Program-made: the position numbers and the translations under genes
In this document: positions 8,334-16,729 of the stretch, piece by piece
Numbering within the stretch: position 1 is the stretch's first letter
Layout of the letters: each line of letters opens with the position of its first letter
NCBI RefSeq assembly: GCF_000513195.1
Contig: NZ_CBVI010000105.1
Span: 1 to 62,445 of the forward strand
Direction of reading: 5' to 3'
DNA from: Bacteroides timonensis
Lineage (GTDB): Bacteria; Bacteroidota; Bacteroidia; Bacteroidales; Bacteroidaceae
DNA length: 62,445 nt
Notes under the pieces: model-generated
Told to the model about the DNA's origin: nothing
The model's input: only the letters and a program-made list of their open reading frames with translations
Database searches by the model: none

Positions 8334-10823
8334 TTACTCGTCAGCAAAGAGGGATAACGGCAAACTAAGGGAAACTCCCACCGAATGGAACTTCAGGCAA
8401 TCGAAACCGGCAAAGACTCCTATCCGTGCCATATCGGAAAACCCGATCGAATATCCAATCTCCGTATAGGGGCGCCGACCATATATCACGATGGAACGAA
8501 GATGCAAGGCTTCATCAAATGCTTTTCTTGACAGAAAAGGAAGATGTTTCAGAAACAGATATGGAGTATACCAGGAAACATTAGCCTGTGCCCAGCGGGT
8601 ATTAGTGGACAAAACGTAGTTATCCAGTAAACTAAACCCGGTATCGAAAGAACGTTCCGTAACCAGTATGCGGGTAGAAGCGAAATGCTTAAAGTCGGGG
8701 AACTGAAGATTCTTTGCATCAAAGAATGAGCCTGCATTCACTGACCAATGCAGGCGATTGAACATACCGAATTCGATTTTCTGTTTAGCAGAGAATTGCA
8801 TCAGGTGGTACGAGGTAAGATAACGGCTTCCGCTCATAGGGAAAGCTCTGTCATATTTCAGGGCAAATGTAGGATAACGGGAAGCTTCATACACTTTCTT
8901 ACCTTGCGACATGTGATAGTAGTGAGCCGGAGTGTACTCCAACTCAAAAGAAGCTTTCAGGATATCATTCTCCGGCATTGGTCGGAAAGCAGCGTTTTCC
9001 GGAATATTCGGTTCGGCATCTCTTTTGAACCAACTTTTACGGATATGGTTATCCAGCATCTTCCTGCGTTGCCAGGAAAGTGAGGAAGAAAAAAGTAATC
9101 CGTTAGCCGGCTCTATCGCATGGTCAACAGTGAAGAAGGTATTCTCATAAAGCTTCAGATGATTATGACCGAACAGCGAGCTGGACATACTGTTAATCAA
9201 ACGGGATTCTCCGCTTTCCGAATTATAATCGGCGGACAGAAGACCTCCGGAAAGAGATAAATAACCACGGTTCCGGGGAGCATAATCCAGCGTCAGTTCT
9301 CCTTGTCCAATCCAGTTTTTGCGGGCAGTGGTATAATAGAAAGAAGGCACAAAACGAAGTGTAGAAGATTCTGATAACTTCACTCCTGTCTTTAGCTTAA
9401 CTCCTAACCAGAAGCCATCCACAAAATTATATTCGGGAATATAAGCGGAAAGACCAGGTAAAGTTAACCATGCATTTTTATTGGAAGTCCTAAAAGTCTT
9501 TCCCCACATAATGGTATTCAGTACTTGCCCGACCGCTGTTTTCTTCTCGGATTTTTCTCCGGGTGATAAATCTTTCAGCGCAATCTTTTCTTCTTTATAT
9601 TGATAACTCTGCACTTCTTCCAATCGCAACGGCACGCTACGGATAGTGGTCCAATAAAGAGAATCCCGCTTATCGGCAAGCGAATCAATCTGAGTATCTT
9701 TGCGTCCGATCCGTGCCGGACGTTCAAATTTATGTTTCTTCGGCTGCGCTATTGCAGTGGCAGTTACAGGTTTTGCCGCTTTATCCGTATTGGTCTCCGA
9801 CTGGATATCCGTTTTTACCTCTCTATAGTGTATTGCTGCCAGATAAGAAGCCTCTGCCTTGAAACCCATTATATCAATGGTAGAAGAGGTAGTAATAGAA
9901 ACCGGCAGAAAAACAGATGACTGTACTTCCTTGCAAGTGATTTTAATCTTTGCTTTCAACCCGGTAGCGCGAACATTGACATCAGCAGCTGATATGCACC
10001 ACAAATCTTCTACAATGAACAGGTCTCCTTCCAGCAAACGGTTATCGTCTTTCTTGGGAATCACACGGATCTTATTTATCATTTGTCCTTCTTCCACAAA
10101 ACAAGCGTCAAGTTTGAAACGATAGTACGAGAAAGCATTTTTATTTAACGGGGAAACTTTACCGAAAAGCTCGGGGGTATAGAGATTAATCGTAGTTATC
10201 CCCATGTCCACCCCTATTTCTTCTGGAAAAGAGTTCTTATTGGCTAATACCTTATTATTCCAAACATTGGGGGCAGTAAAATTCACGATCTGCTGTTGCT
10301 CCAAGACAAACAGCTTTCCAAGCCATTCTTTTGCATCTTTCCGCACCTCTTTGGATAATTTCAGGACAGCGGGAATAGCGGTCCCTTTACCGGTTCCCTT
10401 CAGATACGTGCCGGCAGTGTAGCTTTTTATCTGAGTGCGATAATAAGGAGCACGTGCTATCGCTTTACGCATCACTGCATAAGCCGGATCTTCATTTCCC
10501 TTGGTAATGTTTACTTCCGGCAGGCTATAGGTACGTTCGGCAAGTATTATATCCTTCTCATAATCACGATTCAGCATTTGAAAAGTAAAGGTCTGGGATA
10601 TGAATCCTAAAGAAGAGACCTCACAGGTATATTGTCCGGCAGATAACTTCGTTTGAAACCGTCCATGCTCATCGGTAGTTAAACCTGACTTCATTTCTCT
10701 CAGATAGAGAGCGGCATAAGGAACCGGCTTTCCGTCAGTATCCGTAACAGTACCCTTGAAAGATTGTGCAAAAGATAGTATAGTAACCAAAGACAATAGG
10801 AATAGCCAGATGATTCTTTTCAT
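8334..10823 (-). CDS. Outer-membrane protein with carboxypeptidase-regulatory plug and DUF5686-type barrel
   Basis: A signal peptide (LVTILSFAQS) is followed by a CarboxypepD_reg-like beta-sandwich (FKGTVTDTDGKPVPYAALYL, GLTTDEHGRF, YTCEVSSLGFISQTF), as seen at the N-terminus of TonB-dependent receptors. The remaining 700 residues match the DUF5686 type: a mixed domain, then a long C-terminal beta-barrel with strands such as YTEIGYSIGFSDMARIGVFAGFDC. No TonB plug domain is visible, so it is not a SusC-like receptor. The function of DUF5686 proteins is unknown. It is transcribed away from the SUI1-like gene and is probably monocistronic. Confidence 0.8.
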   Translation of the reverse strand: MKRIIWLFLLSLVTILSFAQSFKGTVTDTDGKPVPYAALYLREMKSGLTTDEHGRFQTKLSAGQYTCEVSSLGFISQTFTFQMLNRDYEKDIILAERTYSLPEVNITKGNEDPAYAVMRKAIARAPYYRTQIKSYTAGTYLKGTGKGTAIPAVLKLSKEVRKDAKEWLGKLFVLEQQQIVNFTAPNVWNNKVLANKNSFPEEIGVDMGITTINLYTPELFGKVSPLNKNAFSYYRFKLDACFVEEGQMINKIRVIPKKDDNRLLEGDLFIVEDLWCISAADVNVRATGLKAKIKITCKEVQSSVFLPVSITTSSTIDIMGFKAEASYLAAIHYREVKTDIQSETNTDKAAKPVTATAIAQPKKHKFERPARIGRKDTQIDSLADKRDSLYWTTIRSVPLRLEEVQSYQYKEEKIALKDLSPGEKSEKKTAVGQVLNTIMWGKTFRTSNKNAWLTLPGLSAYIPEYNFVDGFWLGVKLKTGVKLSESSTLRFVPSFYYTTARKNWIGQGELTLDYAPRNRGYLSLSGGLLSADYNSESGESRLINSMSSSLFGHNHLKLYENTFFTVDHAIEPANGLLFSSSLSWQRRKMLDNHIRKSWFKRDAEPNIPENAAFRPMPENDILKASFELEYTPAHYYHMSQGKKVYEASRYPTFALKYDRAFPMSGSRYLTSYHLMQFSAKQKIEFGMFNRLHWSVNAGSFFDAKNLQFPDFKHFASTRILVTERSFDTGFSLLDNYVLSTNTRWAQANVSWYTPYLFLKHLPFLSRKAFDEALHLRSIVIYGRRPYTEIGYSIGFSDMARIGVFAGFDCLKFHSVGVSLSLPLSLFADE

Positions 10824-10881
10824 ATTTCGTATATTTGAAGCTAATTAGCGTTTTCTATTAGACGACAAAAGTCCCAAAAGA

Positions 10882-10912
10882 TTGCAAAGTTCCACGCAAA
10901 ATATTACTTTTG
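10882..10912 (+). promoter_or_regulatory. Predicted promoter of the SUI1-like gene
   Basis: TTG at 10882-10884 is followed after 20 bases by TACTTTTG at 10905-10912, an exact -7 match. Transcription would begin about 14 bases before the ATG. Confidence 0.6.
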
Positions 10913-10932
10913 ATTCTTAAAACAGAACGAAT

Positions 10933-11280
10933 ATGAAGAATAATGATTGGAAAGAACGGTTGAATGTTGTTTATTCTACCAATCCGGACTATAGTTATGA
11001 AATGGAAGATGATGGGGAACAAGTTACCCCGGAAGCTTCCAGGCAGAAGTTGCGTGTTCAGTTGGATCGCAAGAATCGAGGAGGAAAAGTAGTCACACTT
11101 GTCACAGGTTTCGTAGGTACGGAAAATGACCTGAAGGAGTTAGGTAAATTGCTGAAGTCCAAATGTGGCGTAGGCGGAAGTGCCAAAGACGGAGAAATCA
11201 TCGTACAGGGAGATTTCAAACAGAAAGTGCTGGAACTACTTAAAAAAGAGGGATATACGCAGACTAAACCGGTCGGATAA
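10933..11280 (+). CDS. SUI1/eIF1-like translation initiation factor (YciH family)
   Basis: The 115-residue protein has the SUI1 fold in its C-terminal 80 residues: LRVQLDRKNRGGKVVTLVTG, then LKSKCGVGGSAKDGEIIVQG and LLKKEGY. Bacterial homologues (YciH) resemble eukaryotic eIF1 and are thought to influence start-codon selection. An acidic N-terminal segment (YEMEDDGEQVTPE) precedes the fold. The gene stands alone and ends before a bidirectional terminator shared with tsf. Confidence 0.9.
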   Translation: MKNNDWKERLNVVYSTNPDYSYEMEDDGEQVTPEASRQKLRVQLDRKNRGGKVVTLVTGFVGTENDLKELGKLLKSKCGVGGSAKDGEIIVQGDFKQKVLELLKKEGYTQTKPVG

Positions 11281-11348
11281 TCCGGTTCACCGAAACAGAC
11301 GGTCTATCAGTAAGTATATCACTTCTTCCAAAGGAGGAAAATATGCAT

Positions 11349-11391
11349 AAAAAACGACCGCAACGGAAATTCCCGTGCGGTCGTTTTTTAT
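11349..11391. terminator. Bidirectional intrinsic terminator (SUI1-like gene / tsf)
   Basis: A GC-rich hairpin (AAACGACCGC against GCGGTCGTTT) is flanked by A-runs on the left and T-runs on the right, so it can serve both converging genes. Confidence 0.85.
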
Positions 11392-11406
11392 ATATATTGA
11401 GTTGAA

Positions 11407-12399
11407 TTATTCAGCTTTCAAAGTGAAACGCTTGAAAGCTACAATCTTCAATTCAGGGTCAGCTGCTGCCAACACTTCTCTTACAGTCTTCTTAGAGTCC
11501 ATAATATTTTCCTGGTTCAGCAAGCAAACTTCTTTCAAGAACTTAGCCAGACGACCTTTAGCGATGTTCTGAATCATTTGTTCAGGCAGATGTGCAGCCT
11601 TTTCAACAGAAACAGTAGCAATGATTTCTTTTGCTTTTGCTATATCTTCAGCTGTAATCCAACCTTTAGCCATATTGCTTTCCATGTGGTCTTCGCTGTC
11701 CACGTGAGCCGGATTGATACCTGCTTTCTTCAAAGCAGCCTCAACAGCTTTCTGTACCTGTTCTGCTTTGGTCTTCTCAATAGCAACTTCAATTTCTTTC
11801 TGCTTCACTTCTTCAGAAACACCATCCTCGTCAATTGCAATCGGGTTCATGGCAGCAATCTGCATAGCCACTTCCTTAGCCAACTGCTCGCCAACTTCTT
11901 TATTGAAAGCAACGATAGTGCAGAGACCATTTCTATTCATATGATTGTAAACAACAGTGCTTGCACCCTCTACAGTCATGTAGCCGTCAAGTTCCATTTT
12001 CTCGCCTGTAATACCGCTACGGTCAGTCACTGCATCCTGTACAGTACCGCTACCCATCGGCAATGCTTTCACTTCATCCAAAGTTTTGCAGTTGTTAGCT
12101 ACAGCAAGATCAAGAACATCCTGAGTCAATTTTATGAAATCAGCATTCTGAGCTACGAAGTCAGTTTCACACTTCAACGCAATGATTACGGCAAAGTTAC
12201 CGGTAGTTTTAGCCAAAACACAACCTTCAGAAGCTTCGCGGTCTGAACGCTTAGCGGCAACAGCCTGTCCCTTCTTACGGATTATTTCTATTGCCTTGTC
12301 GAAATCGCCTTCAGCTTCCGTCAATGCATTCTTACAGTCCATCATACCTGCTCCGGTCATTTTACGGAGTTTGGTAATATCAGCCATTGTTACAGCCAT
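11407..12399 (-). CDS. tsf: Translation elongation factor Ts
   Basis: EF-Ts exchanges GDP on EF-Tu. The UBA-like N-terminus (ADITKLRKMTGAGMMDCKNA) and the ALKCETDFVA core are diagnostic. At 330 residues it is longer than the E. coli protein because of a helical insert (KQKEIEVAIEKTKAEQVQKA), as far as I recall normal for Bacteroidales. It is the last gene of the rplM-rpsI-rpsB-tsf group and ends at the terminator shared with the SUI1-like gene. Confidence 0.97.
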   Translation of the reverse strand: MAVTMADITKLRKMTGAGMMDCKNALTEAEGDFDKAIEIIRKKGQAVAAKRSDREASEGCVLAKTTGNFAVIIALKCETDFVAQNADFIKLTQDVLDLAVANNCKTLDEVKALPMGSGTVQDAVTDRSGITGEKMELDGYMTVEGASTVVYNHMNRNGLCTIVAFNKEVGEQLAKEVAMQIAAMNPIAIDEDGVSEEVKQKEIEVAIEKTKAEQVQKAVEAALKKAGINPAHVDSEDHMESNMAKGWITAEDIAKAKEIIATVSVEKAAHLPEQMIQNIAKGRLAKFLKEVCLLNQENIMDSKKTVREVLAAADPELKIVAFKRFTLKAE

Positions 12400-12430
12400 A
12401 ATATATTTTCTTTTTATAATTAATATTCTA

Positions 12431-12501
12431 AATGATAAAATGGTAAAATGATAGGATGGTAAGACGACATTATCATCTTATCATTTTACCATCTTACCAT
12501 T
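12431..12501. repeat. Imperfect inverted repeat between rpsB and tsf
   Basis: The arms at about 12431-12464 and 12470-12501 share the words ATGGTAAAATGATA in opposite orientation, so the RNA between rpsB and tsf can fold into a long AT-rich hairpin. The word itself is internally repetitive (ATGATA/ATGGTA). It may be a dispersed intergenic repeat, or it may adjust the rpsB:tsf ratio. Confidence 0.6.
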
Positions 12502-12510
12502 CAATTATGA

Positions 12511-13347
12511 TTAAGCCTCTTCGTCTTCCTTCAGGAAAGCAGCAGCTTTAGCTGCATTGATTGCTTCCTCGTCAGATTTGTCGAGTCTTGCTTTTGTAGC
12601 TTTCTTCTTGCCTTTATTGGCAGGAGCTTCACCAGCAGCTTCCATATCTACTTTTTCAGCTTTTCTTTCTTCCAAACCTTCCTGCATAGCAGCGCAGCAA
12701 GCATCCAGAATTACTTCTATTGATTTAGTAGCATCGTCATTAGCTGGAATTACGAAGTCGATATTAGAAGGATCAGAGTTCGTATCAACGATACCGAATA
12801 CAGGTATACCCAAACGGTTAGCTTCGCGAACTGCAATATTTTCTTTCATAACATCAATAACGAACAGTGCAGACGGCAGACGAGTCAAGTCAGCAATAGA
12901 CCCCAAAGTCTTGTCCAACTTAGCACGTTGACGTGAAATCTGCAGAACTTCTCTCTTAGACAGATTAGAATACGTACCGTCATTCGTCAATTTATCGATG
13001 GTAGCCATCTTCTTAACAGCCTTGCGGATTGTAGGGAAATTAGTTAACATACCGCCCGGCCAGCGCTCGATTACATAAGGCATATTTACAGCAGATGCTT
13101 TGTCAGCAACCACTTGTTTAGCTTGTTTTTTAGTAGCAACGAACAGGACTTTCTTTCCTGATTTAGCAATTTGCTTCAAAGCTTCAGCAGCTTCGTCTAC
13201 TTTAGCAACTGTTTTGTGGAGGTCAATGATGTGGATACCATTGCGTTCCATGAAAATATAAGGAGCCATTGCAGGATTCCACTTTCTTTTGAGGTGACCA
13301 AAGTGGCAACCGGCTTCCAATAATGTATCAAAATTTGTTCTTGACAT
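12511..13347 (-). CDS. rpsB: 30S ribosomal protein S2
   Basis: S2 binds the back of the 30S head-body junction. The start NFDTLLEAGCHFGHLKRKWNP and the NRLGIPVFGIVDTNSDP segment are typical. The C-terminal 45 residues are a lysine/alanine/glutamate-rich extension (ANKGKKKATKARL). A 174-base gap separates it from rpsI; it holds T-rich sequence and a short AGTTGAGAGTTGAGAG-type repeat, with no clear promoter. Confidence 0.97.
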   Translation of the reverse strand: MSRTNFDTLLEAGCHFGHLKRKWNPAMAPYIFMERNGIHIIDLHKTVAKVDEAAEALKQIAKSGKKVLFVATKKQAKQVVADKASAVNMPYVIERWPGGMLTNFPTIRKAVKKMATIDKLTNDGTYSNLSKREVLQISRQRAKLDKTLGSIADLTRLPSALFVIDVMKENIAVREANRLGIPVFGIVDTNSDPSNIDFVIPANDDATKSIEVILDACCAAMQEGLEERKAEKVDMEAAGEAPANKGKKKATKARLDKSDEEAINAAKAAAFLKEDEEA

Positions 13348-13521
13348 CTTGTTTTTTCTTTAAATCGTTTACTTTCTTTTTTGTTTTTTCTAAACCAACC
13401 GCCGGGTAGTCTATCAATCCAGAGTCCCGGTAGTTTAGATACTAAACGCTCTTTCAGTTGAGAGTTGAGAGATAAAAGTTGAGAATTAAGCAACTTGTCC
13501 GCCCCAACATTTCTGCAACTC

Positions 13522-13908
13522 TTAACGTTTACTGAACTGGAATCTTCTACGTGCTTTCGGTTGTCCCGGTTTCTTACGTTCAACAGAACGCGGGTCACGA
13601 GTCATGAAGCCTTCAGCGCGGAGAGCAGCCTTGTCTTCAGCATTCATCTTCACCAATGCGCGGGCGATAGCCAGACGCAAAGCCTGAGATTGACCGGTAA
13701 AACCACCACCGCAAAGATTTACTTTAATATCATATTTTTCAGCAACACCCAGCTTGCTCAGCGGTTGTTTAACTACATACTGAAGAATAGTTGATGGAAA
13801 GTACTCTGCAAGGTCTCTCTTGTTAATAGTAATCTTTCCTGTACCTTCGGTTACGAAAATGCGTGCAATTGCACTTTTACGTCTGCCTAATGCATTTACT
13901 ACTTCCAT
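13522..13908 (-). CDS. rpsI: 30S ribosomal protein S9
   Basis: The S9 hallmarks are present: ALGRRKSAIARI at the N-terminus, GGGFTGQSQALRLAIARAL, and the basic tail ending RRRFQFSKR, whose last residues reach the P-site tRNA. It follows rplM after 5 bases, the usual L13-S9 pairing. Confidence 0.98.
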   Translation of the reverse strand: MEVVNALGRRKSAIARIFVTEGTGKITINKRDLAEYFPSTILQYVVKQPLSKLGVAEKYDIKVNLCGGGFTGQSQALRLAIARALVKMNAEDKAALRAEGFMTRDPRSVERKKPGQPKARRRFQFSKR

Positions 13909-13913
13909 ATCTA

Positions 13914-14375
13914 TTATTTAAGTAAGTTTATATCAATTGATTTCGGGTTCTGAGCATCATGTTTGTGCTCACTGCCGGCATATACGTACATATTGCTCAG
14001 CAATTTAGCGCCCAATTTGTTCTTAGGCAACATACCCTTTACTACTTTTCTCAACAGTCTGTCATCACCGTTCGGTTTAGCCTGCAGACGAGCAGGAGTC
14101 ATTTCTCTCTGACCACCGGGATAACCTGTGTATGACAAATACACCTTGTCAGTCCACTTATTACCTGTCATTTTAACTTTGTCGGCATTGATAATGATTA
14201 CATTATCACCGCAATCTACGTGAGGAGTAAAGTTTGGTTTATACTTCCCTCTCAACAGTTTCGCAACTTTTGCGCCCAGACGACCCAATACTTGGTCTGT
14301 AGCGTCAACAATAACCCATTCTTTGGTTACCGTAGCTTTGTTTGCAGAAATGGTCTTGTAACTTAAAGTATCCAC
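13914..14375 (-). CDS. rplM: 50S ribosomal protein L13
   Basis: L13 is an early 50S assembly protein. Family signatures are WVIVDATDQVLGRLGAKVA, LRGKYKPNFTPHVDCGDNVI, and MLPKNKLGAKLLSNMYVYAG. At 153 residues it is full length. It is the first gene of the ribosomal operon, behind a promoter and a leader that may carry autoregulation. Confidence 0.98.
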   Translation of the reverse strand: MDTLSYKTISANKATVTKEWVIVDATDQVLGRLGAKVAKLLRGKYKPNFTPHVDCGDNVIIINADKVKMTGNKWTDKVYLSYTGYPGGQREMTPARLQAKPNGDDRLLRKVVKGMLPKNKLGAKLLSNMYVYAGSEHKHDAQNPKSIDINLLK

Positions 14376-14494
14376 TCTTGATTTGTTTTTTAAATGTTAC
14401 TACTAAAAAAATCTTCATTACGGATTAGCCACCCCGGACAAAGGTGAATTAACTCGCTCTGAATTAATTGCTTATCCTTATTAGATAATAATCG
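14376..14494 (-). promoter_or_regulatory. Probable L13 operon leader RNA
   Basis: About 115 bases separate the predicted transcription start from the rplM ATG. The RNA is not simple AT-rich filler: it contains a GAGCGAGTTAATTCACC stretch and a GTCCGGGGTGGCTAATCCG segment that could form short stems. A ribosomal-protein leader class called L13-Bacteroidia has been described as I recall; this region sits exactly where it would be expected. I could not check a covariance model. Confidence 0.45.
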
Positions 14495-14499
14495 GCTTG

Positions 14500-14530
14500 C
14501 AAAGGTACGGATTTTCCCAAAACTGGCAAA
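14500..14530 (-). promoter_or_regulatory. Predicted promoter of rplM-rpsI-rpsB-tsf
   Basis: On the minus strand TTTG (complement of 14527-14530) is followed after 19 bases by TACCTTTG (complement of 14500-14507), a full sigma-ABfr consensus. Confidence 0.75.
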
Positions 14531-14664
14531 CGTTTTCTTCTTTTTTTTAAAGAAGCTGACTATCAATCACAAGCAATGTTAGGACACAAAACAAGCAATG
14601 TTCCCATGCAAAAGATTGCTTGCTTTGCATCGGAACATTGCTTATTATATCCGGATAGCCCGTT

Positions 14665-15156
14665 TTAACGAACAATATCTTCAGGGAATACAGGCGGCAT
14701 CGTTACCCGCTTCCAGGTTTCATGATACCAACAGTTCAATTCATTGCCGTTCAAATCTTTAGAAATAAAATACTTCAGATGCATAAGTCCGCCTTCTCCC
14801 ATCTCAAACTCCAGGACATTATCTTTATTATCCAACATGGGCAGATGAATATTCTTCTCAATACTTTCCCGATAGCTATTGTCCGTCAGCTGGATATAGG
14901 TACCATATCCGGTGATTATGGCATCTTTGCCGGGAATAAGAGTGAAATTGACGATACGCCCGTCATCGCTCAATACCTTGAATGTGTTACTGGGCTTCAA
15001 AGCACCGGGAACATCCGGAATTTCGGATACATAGTGACACAGCTGCCAGATACCTTTCAAATCCGCAGGTTTGAAACTCGCCTTCTTCTGCGCTGTCGCT
15101 CCTGTTACCGCCAACAGCACCGCTGCCAACATGGTAATGAAATACTTCTTCTTCAT
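14665..15156 (-). CDS. Small secreted lipocalin-like protein (DUF4488-type)
   Basis: The protein has a signal peptide (MKKKYFITMLAAVLLAVTGATAQ) followed by a 140-residue beta-rich domain: LKGIWQLCHYVSEIPDVPG, DGRIVNFTLI, GYGTYIQLTDNSYRESIEK, ELNCWYHETWKRV. The pattern suggests a lipocalin-like barrel of the Bacteroidales DUF4488 type; the assignment is from memory. The start was chosen at the signal peptide, because a -7 element at 15198-15205 would place the transcript start downstream of the alternative ATG at 15198. Function is unknown. It lies alone between the ribosomal operon and asnS. Confidence 0.7.
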   Translation of the reverse strand: MKKKYFITMLAAVLLAVTGATAQKKASFKPADLKGIWQLCHYVSEIPDVPGALKPSNTFKVLSDDGRIVNFTLIPGKDAIITGYGTYIQLTDNSYRESIEKNIHLPMLDNKDNVLEFEMGEGGLMHLKYFISKDLNGNELNCWYHETWKRVTMPPVFPEDIVR

Positions 15157-15197
15157 GTTCGTATATATTTGGTTAACGTATAGGCATCTGACTGTCA

Positions 15198-15205
15198 CAA
15201 ATATA
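15198..15205 (-). promoter_or_regulatory. Predicted -7 element of the DUF4488-type gene
   Basis: TATATTTG on the minus strand is an exact -7 match; the -33 region is AT-rich without a clear TTTG. Confidence 0.4.
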
Positions 15206-15240
15206 AGTAATTATTTTAATATTATAACAGTTTCTTAGTA

Positions 15241-15275
15241 AAAAAAGAGCCCGCACAACAAGATTGTGCGGGCTA
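15241..15275 (-). terminator. Intrinsic terminator of asnS
   Basis: An 11-bp GC-rich stem (AGCCCGCACAA / TTGTGCGGGCT) is followed on the minus strand by a T-run, 25 bases after the asnS stop. Confidence 0.85.
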
Positions 15276-15297
15276 CTTCACTTATTTATTTTAAGAG

Positions 15298-16701
15298 TTA
15301 GAACTCTGCATTACGTGGCGTACGCGGGAAAGGTATTACGTCACGAATATTTGCCATACCTGTCACGAACAGAAGCAAGCGTTCAAAACCCAGACCAAAA
15401 CCGGAGTGAGGGCACGTACCGAATCTGCGGGTATCAAGATACCACCACATATCCTTCATCGGAATATGCATTTCGTCAATACGCGTCATCAACTTGTCAT
15501 AATCAGACTCACGCTCAGAGCCACCGATAATCTCACCAATCTTCGGAAATAATACGTCCATTGCACGTACTGTTTTACCATCTTCGTTCTGCTTCATGTA
15601 GAACGCTTTGATTTCCTTCGGATAGTCAGTCAGGATAACCGGACGCTTGAAGTGCTCTTCCACGAGATAACGTTCGTGCTCAGAAGCCAAGTCCACACCC
15701 CAGTATACCGGAAATTCGAACTTATGACCTTTAGCAACAGCCTCTTCCAGTATCTTGATGCCATCCGTATAAGACAAACGTACGAAAGATTCTTTCAATA
15801 CATCTTGCAAACGTTCAATCAAACCTTTGTCAAACATATCGTTAAGGAACTTCACGTCGTCAGCACAGTTATCCAAAGCCCACTTCACACAGAATTTGAT
15901 AAACTCTTCTGCCAGATCCATGTTGTCCGTAATGTCGTTGAACGCTACTTCCGGTTCCACCATCCAGAACTCAGCCAAATGGCGTGGAGTATTGGAGTTT
16001 TCTGCACGAAATGTAGGACCAAACGTATAAATAGCGCCCAGCGCCGTAGCAGCAAGTTCACCTTCCAACTGTCCGGAAACCGTCAGACTGGCTTGCTTAC
16101 CAAAGAAGTCGTCATCATAAATGATGGAACCGGCTTCATCCTTCTTCAAATCATAAAGGTTCTTCGTCGTTACCTGGAACATCTGTCCGGCACCTTCACA
16201 GTCAGAAGCCGTGATGATAGGTGTATGGAAATAAACGAAACCTTTCTGATGAAAGAAAGTATGGATAGCTATCGCCATGTTATGACGGATGCGGAACACT
16301 GCACCGAAAGTATTCGTACGGGGACGCAGGTGGGCAATCTCACGCAGGAACTCCAGCGTATGACCTTTCTTCTGCAAAGGATATGTATTATCACAAGTAC
16401 CCAGCACTTCAATCTCACGAGCTTGAACCTCAGCCTTCTGACCGGAGCCTACTGACTCCGTCAATTCACCGTTCACACTCAGACAGGCACCGGTGGTAAT
16501 ATCTTTCAGCATCTCCTCATCAAAGTTTGCCAAATCTACTACAACCTGCACATTATTTATTGTAGAACCGTCATTCAGGGCGATAAAATTAACTTGTTTA
16601 CTACCTCTACGGGTACGAACCCAGCCTTTCACGTTGACCATAGCGCCGAAATCTTCGCGCTTCAACACGTCAACAATCTTTGTTCTACTAATCTTTTCCA
16701 T
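15298..16701 (-). CDS. asnS: Asparaginyl-tRNA synthetase
   Basis: AsnS is a class IIb synthetase charging tRNA-Asn. The N-terminal OB-fold anticodon-binding domain (VNVKGWVRTRRGSKQVNFIA) is followed by the catalytic domain with motif 2 (FRAENSNTPRHLAEFWMVEP) and motif 3 (GFGLGFERLLLFVTG). The length of 467 residues is normal. The FHTPIITASDCEGAG segment favours AsnRS over AspRS. It follows the pseudouridine synthase gene by 28 bases on the same strand and is likely co-transcribed with it. Confidence 0.97.
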   Translation of the reverse strand: MEKISRTKIVDVLKREDFGAMVNVKGWVRTRRGSKQVNFIALNDGSTINNVQVVVDLANFDEEMLKDITTGACLSVNGELTESVGSGQKAEVQAREIEVLGTCDNTYPLQKKGHTLEFLREIAHLRPRTNTFGAVFRIRHNMAIAIHTFFHQKGFVYFHTPIITASDCEGAGQMFQVTTKNLYDLKKDEAGSIIYDDDFFGKQASLTVSGQLEGELAATALGAIYTFGPTFRAENSNTPRHLAEFWMVEPEVAFNDITDNMDLAEEFIKFCVKWALDNCADDVKFLNDMFDKGLIERLQDVLKESFVRLSYTDGIKILEEAVAKGHKFEFPVYWGVDLASEHERYLVEEHFKRPVILTDYPKEIKAFYMKQNEDGKTVRAMDVLFPKIGEIIGGSERESDYDKLMTRIDEMHIPMKDMWWYLDTRRFGTCPHSGFGLGFERLLLFVTGMANIRDVIPFPRTPRNAEF

Positions 16702-16729
16702 AAATTTGTGTTAAACCTATATTATATAA

